This document shows, piece after piece, positions 44,672-53,456 of a DNA stretch of 64,000 bases. The translations under genes and the position numbers were made by a program. Origin of the DNA: Gemmatirosa kalamazoonensis (lineage in GTDB: Bacteria > Gemmatimonadota > Gemmatimonadetes > Gemmatimonadales > Gemmatimonadaceae); the NCBI RefSeq assembly GCF_000522985.1, contig NZ_CP007128.1, positions 5,006,220 to 5,070,219 of the forward strand, read 5' to 3'. The notes under the pieces were generated by a model. It worked only from the letters and a program-made list of their open reading frames with translations. It was not told the DNA's origin and did no database searches. Positions within the stretch are counted from its first letter, which is position 1; each line of letters opens with the position of its first letter.

Positions 44672-45946
44672 TCAGTGGCGGGCGACGGCGCGCACGCCGT
44701 CGAGCAGCCGCTCGACCTCCTCGGCTGTGGTGTAGCACGCCGCGCCGGCGCGCACGAGCCCATGCTCCGCGTGGCCGAGTCGGTCGACGCAGACCGAGGC
44801 GTAATAGTCGCCGTGCGACACGAACACCGCGCGATCGGCCAGCGCGCCAGCGACCTGCTCCGAGCGCACGCCGTCGACGACGAACGAGACGGTCGGCGTG
44901 CGCGGCGTGCCCGGGGGCGGCCCGAACACCGTCACGCGGTCGATCGCGCCGAGGCCGTCCCAGAGCTGGCGGAACAGCGCCTGCCCCTGCGCGTGCAGCA
45001 CGTCGTACGCGCGCGCGAGGCGCTCGCGACGCGACGCGCCGGCCGCCGCACCGCCCAGCGTCGCAAGGAAGTCGACCGCCGCGGCGGCACCGACCATCCC
45101 CTCGTGGCTCAGCGTGCCGGTCTCCAGCCGCTCGGGGATCTCGTCGGGTGCCGGATCGAGCTTCGGCACGTCGAGCGCGGCGAGCAGCTCGGCCTTCCCC
45201 CACACGATGCCGACGTGGGGGCCGTAGAACTTGTACGCCGAGCACGCGAGGAAGTCGCAGCCGATGTCGCGCACGTCGACGAGCGTGTGCGGCGTGTAGT
45301 GCACCGCGTCCACATACGCGAGCGCGCCGACGTCGTGCGCCATCGCGCACGCGCGCTTCACGTCGGTGATGCTGCCGAGCGCGTTGGAGGCGGCGCCGAT
45401 CGCGAGCAGACGCGTGCGCGGCGAGAGCTGGCGCTCGAGATCCGCCCAGTCGAGACGGCCGGTCTCGGTGTCGAGCCGCACGGTGCGGATCGTCGCGCCG
45501 CGCTCGCGCGCCATCTCCTTCCACGGCGCGACGTTGCCCTGGTGATCGAGCTCGGTGACGACGATCTCGTCGCCCGGCCCGGTCGGACGGCCGCCGACGC
45601 CGCGGCCGATGGCGCGCGAGACGTGGAACGTGAGCGTCGTCATGTTCGCGCCGAACACGATCTCGTGCGGCTCGCCGTTCAGCAGGTCGGCGACGGCGGC
45701 GCGCGCTTCCATGAGGAGCGCGTCGGTCTCCGCGCTGGACGGATAGTTCCAGTGCGTGTTCGCGTTGTGGTGATACAGGTACGACGCCATGGCGTCGACC
45801 ACGACGCGCGGCACCTGCGTGCCGCCCGGGCCGTCGAAGTACGCGACCGGCGTCCCGGCGTGGAGGCGCGCGAGCGCCGGAAACTGGCCGCGCACGGCGT
45901 CGATGGAGAGCGGCGCGCGCAGGTCGTCGAGCGCGAACGTGGTCAT
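44672..45946 (-). CDS. Class V aminotransferase, cysteine desulfurase-like
   Basis: 424 residues from ATG 45946, overlapping the upstream stop. PLP fold type I: YFDGPGGTQVP near 32, NANTHWNYPSSAETD, VFGANMTTLTFH, ELDHQGNVAPW, VDAVHYTPH, and the PLP-lysine in the CSAYKFYGPH motif around residue 222. No cysteine-rich SufS active loop is obvious; the family also contains selenocysteine lyase-like and isopenicillin epimerase-like enzymes. The adjacent 3-hydroxyisobutyrate-like dehydrogenase is coupled (ATGA), so they probably share a substrate pathway. Confidence 0.85.
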   Translation of the reverse strand: MTTFALDDLRAPLSIDAVRGQFPALARLHAGTPVAYFDGPGGTQVPRVVVDAMASYLYHHNANTHWNYPSSAETDALLMEARAAVADLLNGEPHEIVFGANMTTLTFHVSRAIGRGVGGRPTGPGDEIVVTELDHQGNVAPWKEMARERGATIRTVRLDTETGRLDWADLERQLSPRTRLLAIGAASNALGSITDVKRACAMAHDVGALAYVDAVHYTPHTLVDVRDIGCDFLACSAYKFYGPHVGIVWGKAELLAALDVPKLDPAPDEIPERLETGTLSHEGMVGAAAAVDFLATLGGAAAGASRRERLARAYDVLHAQGQALFRQLWDGLGAIDRVTVFGPPPGTPRTPTVSFVVDGVRSEQVAGALADRAVFVSHGDYYASVCVDRLGHAEHGLVRAGAACYTTAEEVERLLDGVRAVARH

Positions 45947-46893
45947 AGCTCCTGCTCCAGCTCGTTGTTGGGCGACACGCCCGTGGGCGCGTCGGCGGAC
46001 GGGCGCGGCCCGCCGATGGTGACGGCGGCCCACTGCTCGACGATGCGCGCCGCCTCGACGTGGTCGGCCTCCTCGCCGAGCGTCGCGTGCGCCATGCGGA
46101 ACAGCTCCGCGGTGAGCTGGAGGATGGGCGCGGGGACCTTCTGCTGACGCGCGAGATCGGCGCCGATCCCGACGTCCTTGTCGAGCAGCGCGAGCCGGAA
46201 CGTGCGCGGGAACGCGCGCGTGAGCACGCGTTCCGGGAAGAGGTTCATCGACGCGTTGGATCGACCGCTCGACGTGTTGATGACGTCGAGCGCGATGTCG
46301 GCGCGCACGCCGGCGCGCTCGAGCACCGCGAGTCCCTCGGCGGTGCTCCAGAGATGCACGGCGAGCAGCGCGTTGTTCACCGCCTTCAGCGCGTCGCCGG
46401 CTCCGATGGCGCCGCAGTGCACGATCTTCTCGCCGAACGCGGCGAGCACCGGCCGCGCGCGGTCGAGCAGCGCGGCATCGCCGCCCACCATCACGGTGAG
46501 CGTTCCCTTCTCCGCGCCGATCACGCCGCCGCTCACCGGCGCATCGACGAAGCCGATGCCGCGCTCCGCGAGCCGTTCGGCGAGGTGCCGCGACGTCGCG
46601 GGGTCGCCGGAGGTGCAGTCGATGAACAGCGCGCCGGCAGGGATGGCGTCGAGCAGCTCGCCGTCGACGAGCGCCTCGACCTCGCGCGACGACGGCACGC
46701 AGGTGATCACGAACTCCGCCCCGCGCACGGCCTCCGCGGCGGTGTCGGCGACGCGCGCGCCGCGATGCGTCTCGACGAAGCGGAGCGCGCGCTCGCGGGT
46801 GCGGTTCCAGACCGTGAGGGCGAACGGCGGGGCGGCGAGATGACCGGCCATCGGGGCGCCGATGGCGCCGAGGCCGAGAAAGGCGACATTCAT
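45943..46893 (-). CDS. NAD-binding beta-hydroxyacid dehydrogenase (3-hydroxyisobutyrate dehydrogenase-like)
   Basis: 316 residues. Rossmann GLGAIGAPMAGHL (7-19), substrate motif FVDAPVSGGVIGAEKGTL (about 115-132) and the catalytic lysine in ALKAVNNALL (about 167-176), the classical HIBADH/tartronate semialdehyde reductase set. Oxidises or reduces a beta-hydroxy acid. Its C-terminus carries an acidic tail. Promoter lies in the tandem repeat region 46900-47019, which it shares divergently with the HMA-like gene. Confidence 0.9.
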   Translation of the reverse strand: MNVAFLGLGAIGAPMAGHLAAPPFALTVWNRTRERALRFVETHRGARVADTAAEAVRGAEFVITCVPSSREVEALVDGELLDAIPAGALFIDCTSGDPATSRHLAERLAERGIGFVDAPVSGGVIGAEKGTLTVMVGGDAALLDRARPVLAAFGEKIVHCGAIGAGDALKAVNNALLAVHLWSTAEGLAVLERAGVRADIALDVINTSSGRSNASMNLFPERVLTRAFPRTFRLALLDKDVGIGADLARQQKVPAPILQLTAELFRMAHATLGEEADHVEAARIVEQWAAVTIGGPRPSADAPTGVSPNNELEQEL

Positions 46894-46899
46894 TTGGGG

Positions 46900-47019
46900 C
46901 AGGAGTCGGGACTCGGGACTCGGGACTCGGGACTCGTTAACCTAACCGAGTCCCGAGTCCCGAGTCCCGAGTCCCGAGTCCCGAGTCCCGAGTCCCGAGT
47001 CCCGAGTCCCGAGTCCCGA
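46900..47019. repeat. Heptameric GGGACTC array facing its complement
   Basis: About four GGGACTC units on the left (46900-46934) and ten complementary GAGTCCC units on the right (46949-47017), separated by TTAACCTAACC. It occupies the whole divergent gap between the dehydrogenase and HMA-like genes. The same heptamer builds the array at 59279-59365. The unit counts on the two arms differ, so the RNA stem would be incomplete. Confidence 0.85.
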
Positions 47020-47250
47020 TTGCGCACCGCCCACCTCACCATCGCCGGCATGACCGCGGTCCACGCGGTGCGCGCCGTGTACACCGCGTTCGCGGGGGTC
47101 CCCGGCATCGTGCGGGCCGACGTCACGCTCGGCGGCGCGACGGTGGAGCACGACGGGACCGTGACGCGCGCGGCGCTCGAGGAGGCCGTCGCGATCGCGG
47201 GGTTCGCGGTCGTCGGGTTCCGGGAGGAGCGCTCGCTGCCGACGCTGTGA
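47020..47250 (+). CDS. HMA-like small protein lacking the CxxC metal site
   Basis: 76 residues from a TTG start at 47020, the only in-frame start that includes the first beta strand. LTIAGMTAVHAVRAVYTAFAGVPGIVRADVTLGGATVEHDG resembles the ferredoxin-like heavy-metal-associated domain (GMTCxxCxxxV...), but both cysteines are replaced (TAVHAV). Either a non-metal-binding paralogue or a degenerate copy. Placed next to the repeat array, and 13 bases before the stop of the convergent RibD-like gene. Role unknown. Confidence 0.5.
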   Translation: MRTAHLTIAGMTAVHAVRAVYTAFAGVPGIVRADVTLGGATVEHDGTVTRAALEEAVAIAGFAVVGFREERSLPTL

Positions 47251-47263
47251 CGCCGCGCGGGGC

Positions 47264-47788
47264 CTAACGGGCGGCGCGGTAGCTCGCGAGGACGCAGCCG
47301 CCGTGGATGGTGCGGCACTCGGTGAGCTCGAGCGGCACACGGGTGCCGCGGTCGCCGAACGTGGGAATGCCCTCGCCGAGAAGGACCGGGTGGATGTTGA
47401 GCCGGACCTCGTCGACGAGCCCTGCGTCGAACAGCGAGCGGGCGAACTCGCCCCCGCCCATGAGGCAGATCCGCCCGCCGGGCTCCGACTTCAGCCGCCT
47501 AACGAAATCGGCCGCGTCGTCGCGCACCAACGTCACGCCGCGCGCGTCGATCGCCGACAGCGTGCGCGAGAACACGTAGGTGCGCACGCGGCTGGAGTGC
47601 TTCTCGCCCGACTGGGTCGCGGCGAAGTCCCACGTCTTGCGCCCCATGAGCACCGCGTCGACGTCCTTCCAGAACGCGCGCATCACCTCGTCGACGTCGT
47701 CGCTCCAGCGGAGCCAGTCGATCTCGCCGTTCGGTCCCGCGATGAAGCCGTCCAGACTGACGGCGGCGCCGTACGTCACGGTTCGCAT
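47264..47788 (-). CDS. Dihydrofolate reductase family protein (RibD C-terminal-like)
   Basis: 174 residues. VSLDGFIAGPNGEIDWL near the start, VDAVLMGRKTWDFA, VFSRTL, LMGGGEFARSLFDAGLVDEVRLNIHPVLLGEGIPTF: the RibD-C/YwjB-type pattern. Usually an NADPH-dependent reductase of unknown substrate. Divergent from the TetR regulator gene with a 78-bp operator-like gap, so it is the likely TetR target. Start codon is ATG followed by RTVTYG. Confidence 0.9.
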   Translation of the reverse strand: MRTVTYGAAVSLDGFIAGPNGEIDWLRWSDDVDEVMRAFWKDVDAVLMGRKTWDFAATQSGEKHSSRVRTYVFSRTLSAIDARGVTLVRDDAADFVRRLKSEPGGRICLMGGGEFARSLFDAGLVDEVRLNIHPVLLGEGIPTFGDRGTRVPLELTECRTIHGGCVLASYRAAR

Positions 47789-47866
47789 GGAGCACCTCGG
47801 GAGGCTATACTAAACCGTCGTTCAGAATCATTCTACATGGTCGTTTAGAAACGTCAACCCCCCTTC
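47789..47866. promoter_or_regulatory. Divergent promoter/operator region between RibD-like and TetR genes
   Basis: Unusually AT-rich for the window. Contains TCGTTCAGAA and TCGTTTAGAA as direct repeats (about 47817 and 47842) and the palindrome AGAATCATTCT between them. On the minus strand TAGTAT would make a -10 for the reductase gene. TetR proteins bind such dyads next to their own start, so autoregulation is expected. Confidence 0.6.
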
Positions 47867-48457
47867 ATGACCCCGCGCCCGCGCAAGGTCAGCGACGAGC
47901 AGATCTTCATGGCGACCATGCGCGCCATGTCGCGCCTCGGCCCCGGCGAGCTGACGCTCGCCGAGATCGCCGGCGAGGCCGGGGTGACGGCGGGCGCGCT
48001 CGTGCAGCGGTTCGGGTCGAAGCGCGAGCTGCTGCTCGCCCTGTCGCGACTCGCCGCCGAGGGGAGTGGCGACTACCTCGCCGGGCTGCGGGCACAGCAC
48101 GCGTCGCCGCTCGCCGCGCTGCGCGAGTACGCCGAGTGCTTCGCGCATCTCGCGGAGTCGCCGGGGGCGCTCGCGCGCAGCCTCGCGTATCTGCAGATCG
48201 ATCTCACCGACCCCGACTTCCGCGAGAACCTGCTGGCGCAGTCGCGCGCGACCCGCGACGGGCTGACGTCGCTGCTCGCCGACGCGGTGGCGGCGGGTGA
48301 GCTGGTGCCTAACACGGACGTGGCGCGGCTCGCGCGCACGGTGGAGACGGTGCTCGGCGGGTCGCTCATCACGTGGGCGACGTATCAGGACGGGACGGCG
48401 GCGGCGTGGCTGCGCGCCGACGTGGACGCGGTGCTGGCGCCGCACCTGAAATCGTGA
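47867..48457 (+). CDS. TetR family transcriptional regulator
   Basis: 196 residues. The N-terminal HTH reads LTLAEIAGEAGVTAGALVQRFGSKRELLLALS, the TetR consensus, and the C-terminal part is alpha-helical ligand-binding domain (about 60-196). Divergent from the dihydrofolate-reductase-like gene, which it probably represses. Inducer unknown. Confidence 0.9.
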   Translation: MTPRPRKVSDEQIFMATMRAMSRLGPGELTLAEIAGEAGVTAGALVQRFGSKRELLLALSRLAAEGSGDYLAGLRAQHASPLAALREYAECFAHLAESPGALARSLAYLQIDLTDPDFRENLLAQSRATRDGLTSLLADAVAAGELVPNTDVARLARTVETVLGGSLITWATYQDGTAAAWLRADVDAVLAPHLKS

Positions 48458-48548
48458 AGCGATGAAGCCCTGACGGCGTGCCCGGCGTGCGGCCCCTGCC
48501 TAACGTTGCCGCGCCGCTGCCCCAGCCGACGACGATGGGGGTCGCCGG

Positions 48549-48570
48549 GGGCTCCGCGCACGCGGAGCCC
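48549..48570. terminator. Hairpin downstream of TetR
   Basis: GGGCTCCGCG / CGCGGAGCCC form a 10-base inverted repeat with two bases between the arms (so the real loop takes a few bases from the stem). It is 92 bases after the TetR stop; no U-tract. Confidence 0.4.
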
Positions 48571-48712
48571 TTCGCCATTTCGGGACCTGCGTCACCGCGC
48601 GGGTGTGGCATCCGCGCCACGTTGCACCGTCCGGACGGGCTCGGTATGCTGGCTCCCGTTGTCGCGGCCGATGCCGATGCCGATGCCGACGTCGACCTTC
48701 CTTCCCATCGCG

Positions 48713-48937
48713 ATGCCCCTTCGCTCGCATTCCGCCGCTCGTCTCTTCGTGGCCGCGCTCGCGCTGCCCGCGAGCACGCTGGCCCAGCGTGTCGCGAACG
48801 CCGACGACCGCGTCGGGCAGATCGAGCGCGCCACGCCGATCAAGACTCCGGAGCCCGCGTCGCTCACGCTCATGGCCATCGGGCTGGTGGCGCTCGGCGG
48901 CGCGCTCTATCGGCGGCGCAGGGCGATCGCGGACTGA
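48713..48937 (+). CDS. PEP-CTERM sorting domain miniprotein
   Basis: 74 residues from ATG 48713. A signal peptide (LFVAALALPASTLA) is followed by only about 25 residues and then TPEPASLTLMAIGLVALGGALYRRRR, the full PEP-CTERM sorting signal: PEP, hydrophobic span and arginine cluster. Such proteins are cut and anchored by exosortase. At this length the mature product is almost just the sorting tag, which is unusual; it may be a remnant of a larger gene. Upstream are four GATGCC repeats (48670-48693). No exosortase in the window. Confidence 0.75.
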   Translation: MPLRSHSAARLFVAALALPASTLAQRVANADDRVGQIERATPIKTPEPASLTLMAIGLVALGGALYRRRRAIAD

Positions 48938-48962
48938 GTCGCGCGCCGCACGCGAATGGAAC

Positions 48963-48988
48963 AAGGGGACTCCGCGAGGGGTCCCCTT
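48963..48988 (+). terminator. Terminator after the PEP-CTERM gene
   Basis: AAGGGGAC / GTCCCCTT inverted repeat with a 10-base loop, followed by TTCGTCG, starting 26 bases after the PEP-CTERM stop. Confidence 0.6.
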
Positions 48989-49171
48989 TCGTCGTCGTGC
49001 GGGGCGCGCCGTGCAGCCCTTCCCCGCCCGACTAACTTGGCCTGCGGCGCGCGTCTCCCGGCGATCCGCAGCCGGCCCCGCGCCATCCGTCGCGCGCACG
49101 ACCGCCATCACCCGGAGCTCCCAGCGGCACCCTCGGCGCCCGTCGCCGGCCCCCTCGTTTCTCCTCCGACC

Positions 49172-50602
49172 ATGACGCCACCCCAGCGAGACGACGCCGA
49201 GCGCCCGGTAGCCGCGCTGCTCGCGCCCGACATCCTCGATCTGCTCGAGGAGGATCCGTCGAGCGTCGCGCTCGAGACGGAGGAGATGCACCCGGCCGAC
49301 CTCGCGGACGTCGCCGAGGCGCTGCCCGAGGACCGGCTCGTCGCGTTCCTCTCCGCGCTGCCGACGGCGCGCGCGGCGGACGTGCTGGAGTACCTGAGCG
49401 AGGATCTCCGCTCGCTGGCGCTCGAGGCGATGAGCACGCGGCAGGCCGCGGCGCTCGTCACCGAGATGACGCCGGACGACCGCGCCGACGTCCTCGAGGA
49501 GCTGGAGGAGGAGCGCGCCGAGGAGATCCTGCAGGAGATCCCCGCCGCCGCGCGCGCGGAGACGGAGGCGCTGCTCCAGTACGAGCCCGACTCCGCCGGC
49601 GGCCGCATGACGACGGAGTTCGTCGCCGCCGCGGAGACGCTCACGGTGGAGGAGGCGCTGCGCTCCGTGCGGGCGATGGCGCGCACCGAGCGGCGCGAGG
49701 CGCTGTACACGGTCTACACGACCGACGCGAAGGGGCGACTGTTAGGCGTGCTGTCGCTGCGCGAGCTGCTCGCGGCGCCGGAAGGCGCGCACCTGTCCGA
49801 CGTCGCATGGACCGAGGTGCACACCGTGCTCCCGACCGCGCCGCAGGGCGACGTGGTGCGCCTCGCGTCGGACTACGACCTCGTGGCCGTGCCGGTCGTC
49901 GACGACGACCGTCGCCTGCTCGGCGTCGTGACGGTGGACGACGTCATCGACGCCATCGAGGAGGAGCAGACCGAGGACGTGCAGAAGCTCGGCGGCATGG
50001 AGGCGCTCGACGAGCCGTACATGCAGATCGGCTTCCTCGCGATGTTGAAGAAGCGCGCCGGATGGCTCAGCATCCTCATGGTGAGCGAGATGTTCACGAC
50101 GAGCGCGCTGCAGCACTACGACAAGGAGCTGGAGCGGGCCGCCGTGCTGACGTTGTTCGTGCCGCTGGTCATGAGCTCCGGCGGCAACTCCGGATCGCAG
50201 TCCACGTCGCTCATCACGCGCGCGATGGCGCTCGACGAGGTGCGGCTCAGGGACTGGTGGCGCGTCGCCGTGCGCGAGCTGCCGTCGGGGATGACGTTAG
50301 GCGCGATCCTCGGCGTGATCGCGATCGTCCGGATCCTGCTCTGGCAGCACTTCGGGTTCTACGACTACACCATGCAGGGCCGCACGCCGATCGGGTACGT
50401 CGCGGGCACGATCGCCTGCGCGCTCGTCGGGATCGTGACGTTCGGCTCGATGACCGGCTCGATGCTCCCGTTCCTCCTCCGCCGCCTCGGCTTCGACCCG
50501 GCGAGCGCGTCGGCGCCGTTCGTCGCGACGCTGGTGGACGTGACGGGGCTCATCATCTACTTCAACGTGGCGCTCCTGTTCCTGCGCGGCACGCTGCTGT
50601 GA
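49172..50602 (+). CDS. mgtE: Magnesium transporter MgtE
   Basis: 476 residues from ATG 49172. N-terminal MgtE_N helices (HPADLADVAEALPEDRLVAFLSALPT), two CBS domains (about 140-255; LLGVLSLRELLAAP, LLGVVTVDDVIDAIEEE), then the five-helix membrane domain with the pore motifs VPLVMSSGGNSGSQS and MTGSMLPFLLRRLGFDPASASAPFVATLVDVTGLIIYF. Mg2+ channel gated by the CBS sensor. Coupled by GTGA to the EamA gene. Confidence 0.95.
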   Translation: MTPPQRDDAERPVAALLAPDILDLLEEDPSSVALETEEMHPADLADVAEALPEDRLVAFLSALPTARAADVLEYLSEDLRSLALEAMSTRQAAALVTEMTPDDRADVLEELEEERAEEILQEIPAAARAETEALLQYEPDSAGGRMTTEFVAAAETLTVEEALRSVRAMARTERREALYTVYTTDAKGRLLGVLSLRELLAAPEGAHLSDVAWTEVHTVLPTAPQGDVVRLASDYDLVAVPVVDDDRRLLGVVTVDDVIDAIEEEQTEDVQKLGGMEALDEPYMQIGFLAMLKKRAGWLSILMVSEMFTTSALQHYDKELERAAVLTLFVPLVMSSGGNSGSQSTSLITRAMALDEVRLRDWWRVAVRELPSGMTLGAILGVIAIVRILLWQHFGFYDYTMQGRTPIGYVAGTIACALVGIVTFGSMTGSMLPFLLRRLGFDPASASAPFVATLVDVTGLIIYFNVALLFLRGTLL

Positions 50603-51486
50603 CGCGCGGCGGCTCGCTCGGCCGCGCCACGGCGCTCGTCGCGCTGAGCGCGTGCTGCTTCGGGTCGATCTCCATCCTCACCGTGGTGGGGACGCGCGCG
50701 GGAACGTCGCTCACGAACCTGCTGCTGTGGCGGTACCTGCCGGCGGCGGTGGTGCTCTCCGTCATCGCGCGGCGCTGGCCGAGTGGGGCGACGGCGCGCG
50801 CCGATCGACGCGGCGTCGTGTACGCGATCGCGGTGGGCGGTGGCGGGCAGGCGCTCGTCGGCCTGCTGACGCTCTCGGCGCTGCGGTGGATCAGCGCGGC
50901 GACGGTCGGCTTCCTGTTCTACACGTATCCGTCGTGGGTGGCGCTGTTCGCCGTGGCGCGCGGCACCGAGCACGTGGACCGGCGGCGCGCGGTGTCGCTC
51001 GCGCTGTCGTTCGGCGGCATCGCGCTCATGGTCGGCGCGCCGCGCGATGCGGCGTGGCCCGGCGTGGCGCTCGCGCTCTCGGGCGCGGTGTCGTACGCGC
51101 TCTACGTGCCGTTCCTGCACCGGCTGGAGGCGGGCACGTCGCCCGCGCTCGCATCGACGTACGTCACGGCGGGCGCGGCGCTCGTGTTCCTCGTCGTGGC
51201 GGCGATGGACGGCACGCTCTCCGTGCATCTCGGGCCGACGGCGTGGGGCGCCGCGGCGACGCTCGCGCTCGTGTGCACGGTGGGCGGCTTCGTCGCGTTC
51301 CTGCGGGGGCTCGCGACGCTCGGACCGGTCCGCGCGGCGATCGTGTCGACCGTGGAGCCGTTCTGGACGGCGCTGTTAGGCGCTGCGGCGCTCGGCCAGC
51401 CGCTCACCGCGACGACGGTGGCGGGCGGCGCGCTCATCGCGGCGGCGGTGCTGCTCCTGCACGTGGCCCCGTCCACACGGCTCTGA
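50599..51486 (+). CDS. EamA/DMT family transporter
   Basis: 295 residues from GTG 50599 (GTGA overlap with mgtE stop). Ten predicted membrane helices in two EamA halves, with FYTYPSWVALFAV and a second half FLRGLATLGPVRAAIVSTVEPFWTALLGAAALGQP. Exports a metabolite or amino acid; substrate unknown. Translational coupling with mgtE is notable. Confidence 0.9.
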   Translation: MTRGGSLGRATALVALSACCFGSISILTVVGTRAGTSLTNLLLWRYLPAAVVLSVIARRWPSGATARADRRGVVYAIAVGGGGQALVGLLTLSALRWISAATVGFLFYTYPSWVALFAVARGTEHVDRRRAVSLALSFGGIALMVGAPRDAAWPGVALALSGAVSYALYVPFLHRLEAGTSPALASTYVTAGAALVFLVVAAMDGTLSVHLGPTAWGAAATLALVCTVGGFVAFLRGLATLGPVRAAIVSTVEPFWTALLGAAALGQPLTATTVAGGALIAAAVLLLHVAPSTRL

Positions 51487-51577
51487 CGACGACACGGCGC
51501 AGGTCCGTGGCGTCCTGGAGGTCGATCTCGCGCATAGATCCGGTCCCGCGCGTCGTCCCCTTCCAGCCGGAGGCCAC

Positions 51578-52360
51578 ATGCCCACGATCCGCTCCCTCGC
51601 CGCGCTCCTCGTCCTCGCCGCGTGCGGGGATCCGTCCGCGCCGCTGGCGCCCCGCCCCTCCGCGACGCTCGACCGCGCCCCGGGCGGCAAGGTCTCCGTC
51701 GCGCTCGGCGACTGCCTGGAGACCATCGGCGTCGCGCTCGCGCCGACGGCGAGCGTCCGCGCGCTCGTGCCCGTGCAATTCCTCCTCGTCGGCGACGGAC
51801 AGCCGGTGACGCCGCTCGTCGTCCGCACGTCGCAGTGCGACGTCTCGGTCGACGGGGCGCGCACGCAGCGGGGCGAGATCGTGCAGATCGGCGCGATCAT
51901 CGTCCCGCCGGACGGCACGGGCGACGTGAGCTCGGCGCTGCTGTGGTACTACACGTCGGACGCGAAGCTCGCGCACGCGCTCGGCGCGCTCGGCGTCGAC
52001 GCGCAGCACGTGCCGACGATCGGCCTCGATCTCGCGGCCGGCGCGCCGGGCTCCGCGCGCGCGTATCACGTCGCGGTGCGGAAGCCGGGCAGCCCGACGC
52101 TCGACGTGGCCGGCACGGTGGCCGAGAGCGTCGCGTCGGCCGGAGCGTTCGTCGCGAACTGGTGGACCGTCGGCCCCGCCGGGGTCGTGAAGATGACGAC
52201 GTCGATCCCGTCGATCGCGATCGGCGGCGCGAGCCTCGCGCTCACGACGCCCGCCGACGGCGCCCTCGCGGCGCTGCTGGGGCCGAGCGCGGGATTCCCC
52301 ATCCTGCAGCAGTTCAACACGTTCGCGAGCGCGGAGCTGACGGCGTCGGTCGTGCCCTGA
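51578..52360 (+). CDS. Lipoprotein of unknown function
   Basis: 260 residues. Signal LAALLVLAACGD with lipobox cysteine, then a beta-rich mature region (VSVALGDCLETIGVALAP, SQCDVSVDG, ALLWYYTSD). Two further cysteines (in GDCLE and SQCDV) may form a disulfide. AGGCC before the ATG fits a ribosome-binding site. Not recognised. Confidence 0.7.
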   Translation: MPTIRSLAALLVLAACGDPSAPLAPRPSATLDRAPGGKVSVALGDCLETIGVALAPTASVRALVPVQFLLVGDGQPVTPLVVRTSQCDVSVDGARTQRGEIVQIGAIIVPPDGTGDVSSALLWYYTSDAKLAHALGALGVDAQHVPTIGLDLAAGAPGSARAYHVAVRKPGSPTLDVAGTVAESVASAGAFVANWWTVGPAGVVKMTTSIPSIAIGGASLALTTPADGALAALLGPSAGFPILQQFNTFASAELTASVVP

Positions 52361-52372
52361 CGCGAGCGCCGC

Positions 52373-53074
52373 TCAGGCGCGCCGCTCGCTCCGCGCGAAC
52401 GCGAGCGCGCCGACCACCGCGAGCGCCGCGAAGAAGAACCACTGGATGGCGTAGCTGCGGTGCGGTCCCTCGTCGAGCGCGGGACGCGGCAGGCGCACGG
52501 GCCGGTCCTTCGGCGGATCCCCGGCCGGCGGGTCGAGCACGACGTAGTACGGCGTCACCGGCGCGCCGACCGCTCGCGCGACGGCGCCGCCGTCGAGCCA
52601 CCGGAACGCGCGCGGCGACGACGCGAGCGCCGCCGCGCCGCGCAGCCGCGTCGGGATCTCGACCCAGCCGTCGGCCGACAGCGTGTCCCCCTCGCGCCAC
52701 CGGGACAGGTCGACGTCGCTGGCGTTAGGCGAGTACACCCACCCGCGATTCACGAGCACGAGCGTGTCGGTTCCGGCGACGCGCACGGGGGTGAGGATGT
52801 TGACGCCCGGCGAGCCCTGGCGCGTCCGATTCACCAGCACGACCTCGCGCCCGTACTCCGGCCGGCCCTCCACGCGCACGCGGCGGTAGTGCGCGGCGCC
52901 GGTGTCGACGGGGACGGCGCGCAGCGGCTCCGGCGGCTCGGCCAGACGCGTGGCGACCACGGCATTGCGGGCGCGCCGGCCGCGCAGGCGAGATAGTTGC
53001 CATATGCCGAGGCGGACGCACACCGCCGCGACGACGAACGCGAGGACGAGATAGAGCACCATTCGACGGGACAT
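52373..53074 (-). CDS. SURF1 family protein
   Basis: 233 residues. Transmembrane helix near each end (residues 6-22 and 205-223) with the SURF1 signatures LGIWQLSRLRGRRARN and GPHRSYAIQWFFFA. SURF1 helps insert heme a into cytochrome c oxidase subunit I. No oxidase genes are next to it here. Between the arms is the expected soluble domain (VLVNRGWV motif). Confidence 0.92.
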   Translation of the reverse strand: MSRRMVLYLVLAFVVAAVCVRLGIWQLSRLRGRRARNAVVATRLAEPPEPLRAVPVDTGAAHYRRVRVEGRPEYGREVVLVNRTRQGSPGVNILTPVRVAGTDTLVLVNRGWVYSPNASDVDLSRWREGDTLSADGWVEIPTRLRGAAALASSPRAFRWLDGGAVARAVGAPVTPYYVVLDPPAGDPPKDRPVRLPRPALDEGPHRSYAIQWFFFAALAVVGALAFARSERRA

Positions 53075-53099
53075 GCAGGCACTCTACTGACTGACGACG

Positions 53100-53429
53100 A
53101 TGGGCAACACGGTCTCCCTCGAGGTATCCGCCCACGAGCGGCCCACGCCGCCGCTCCGACCCGCGCCGATGCGGCGGCGCCTGCTGACGCCGGTGTTCCT
53201 CGGCCTGTGCGGCGCCGGCGCGGCGCTGTCGTCGCTCGTGCTCGGCGCGTTCCGCGCGGTGGGACTCGATCTCGACCGCGACACCGAGCCGGCGCCACGC
53301 TGGTATCCCGACGAGTCCGTGTCGCCGGCCGCGCTCGAGCTGGCGCTCATGGTGACGCCGCTGCGGTCGCACGCCGGGATCGGGGCACGCACGGACCGCG
53401 TGGGCGACGCGGTGCGGCGCGCGGGCTGA
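53100..53429 (+). CDS. Small membrane-associated protein, unknown
   Basis: 109 residues, divergent from SURF1 with 25 bp between starts. One hydrophobic segment (LTPVFLGLCGAGAALSSLVLGAFRAVG, about 29-55), then a hydrophilic tail ending in basic residues. No family recognised; could be related to the SURF1/oxidase assembly context by position only. Confidence 0.5.
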   Translation: MGNTVSLEVSAHERPTPPLRPAPMRRRLLTPVFLGLCGAGAALSSLVLGAFRAVGLDLDRDTEPAPRWYPDESVSPAALELALMVTPLRSHAGIGARTDRVGDAVRRAG

Positions 53430-53456
53430 GCGCCCGCGGCGCCTAACGCGCGCCGC

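Noticed and set aside
46900-47019. CRISPR-like look of the GGGACTC/GAGTCCC repeats
   Set aside because: Units are contiguous heptamers without spacers, and the right arm is the complement of the left; no cas genes are near.
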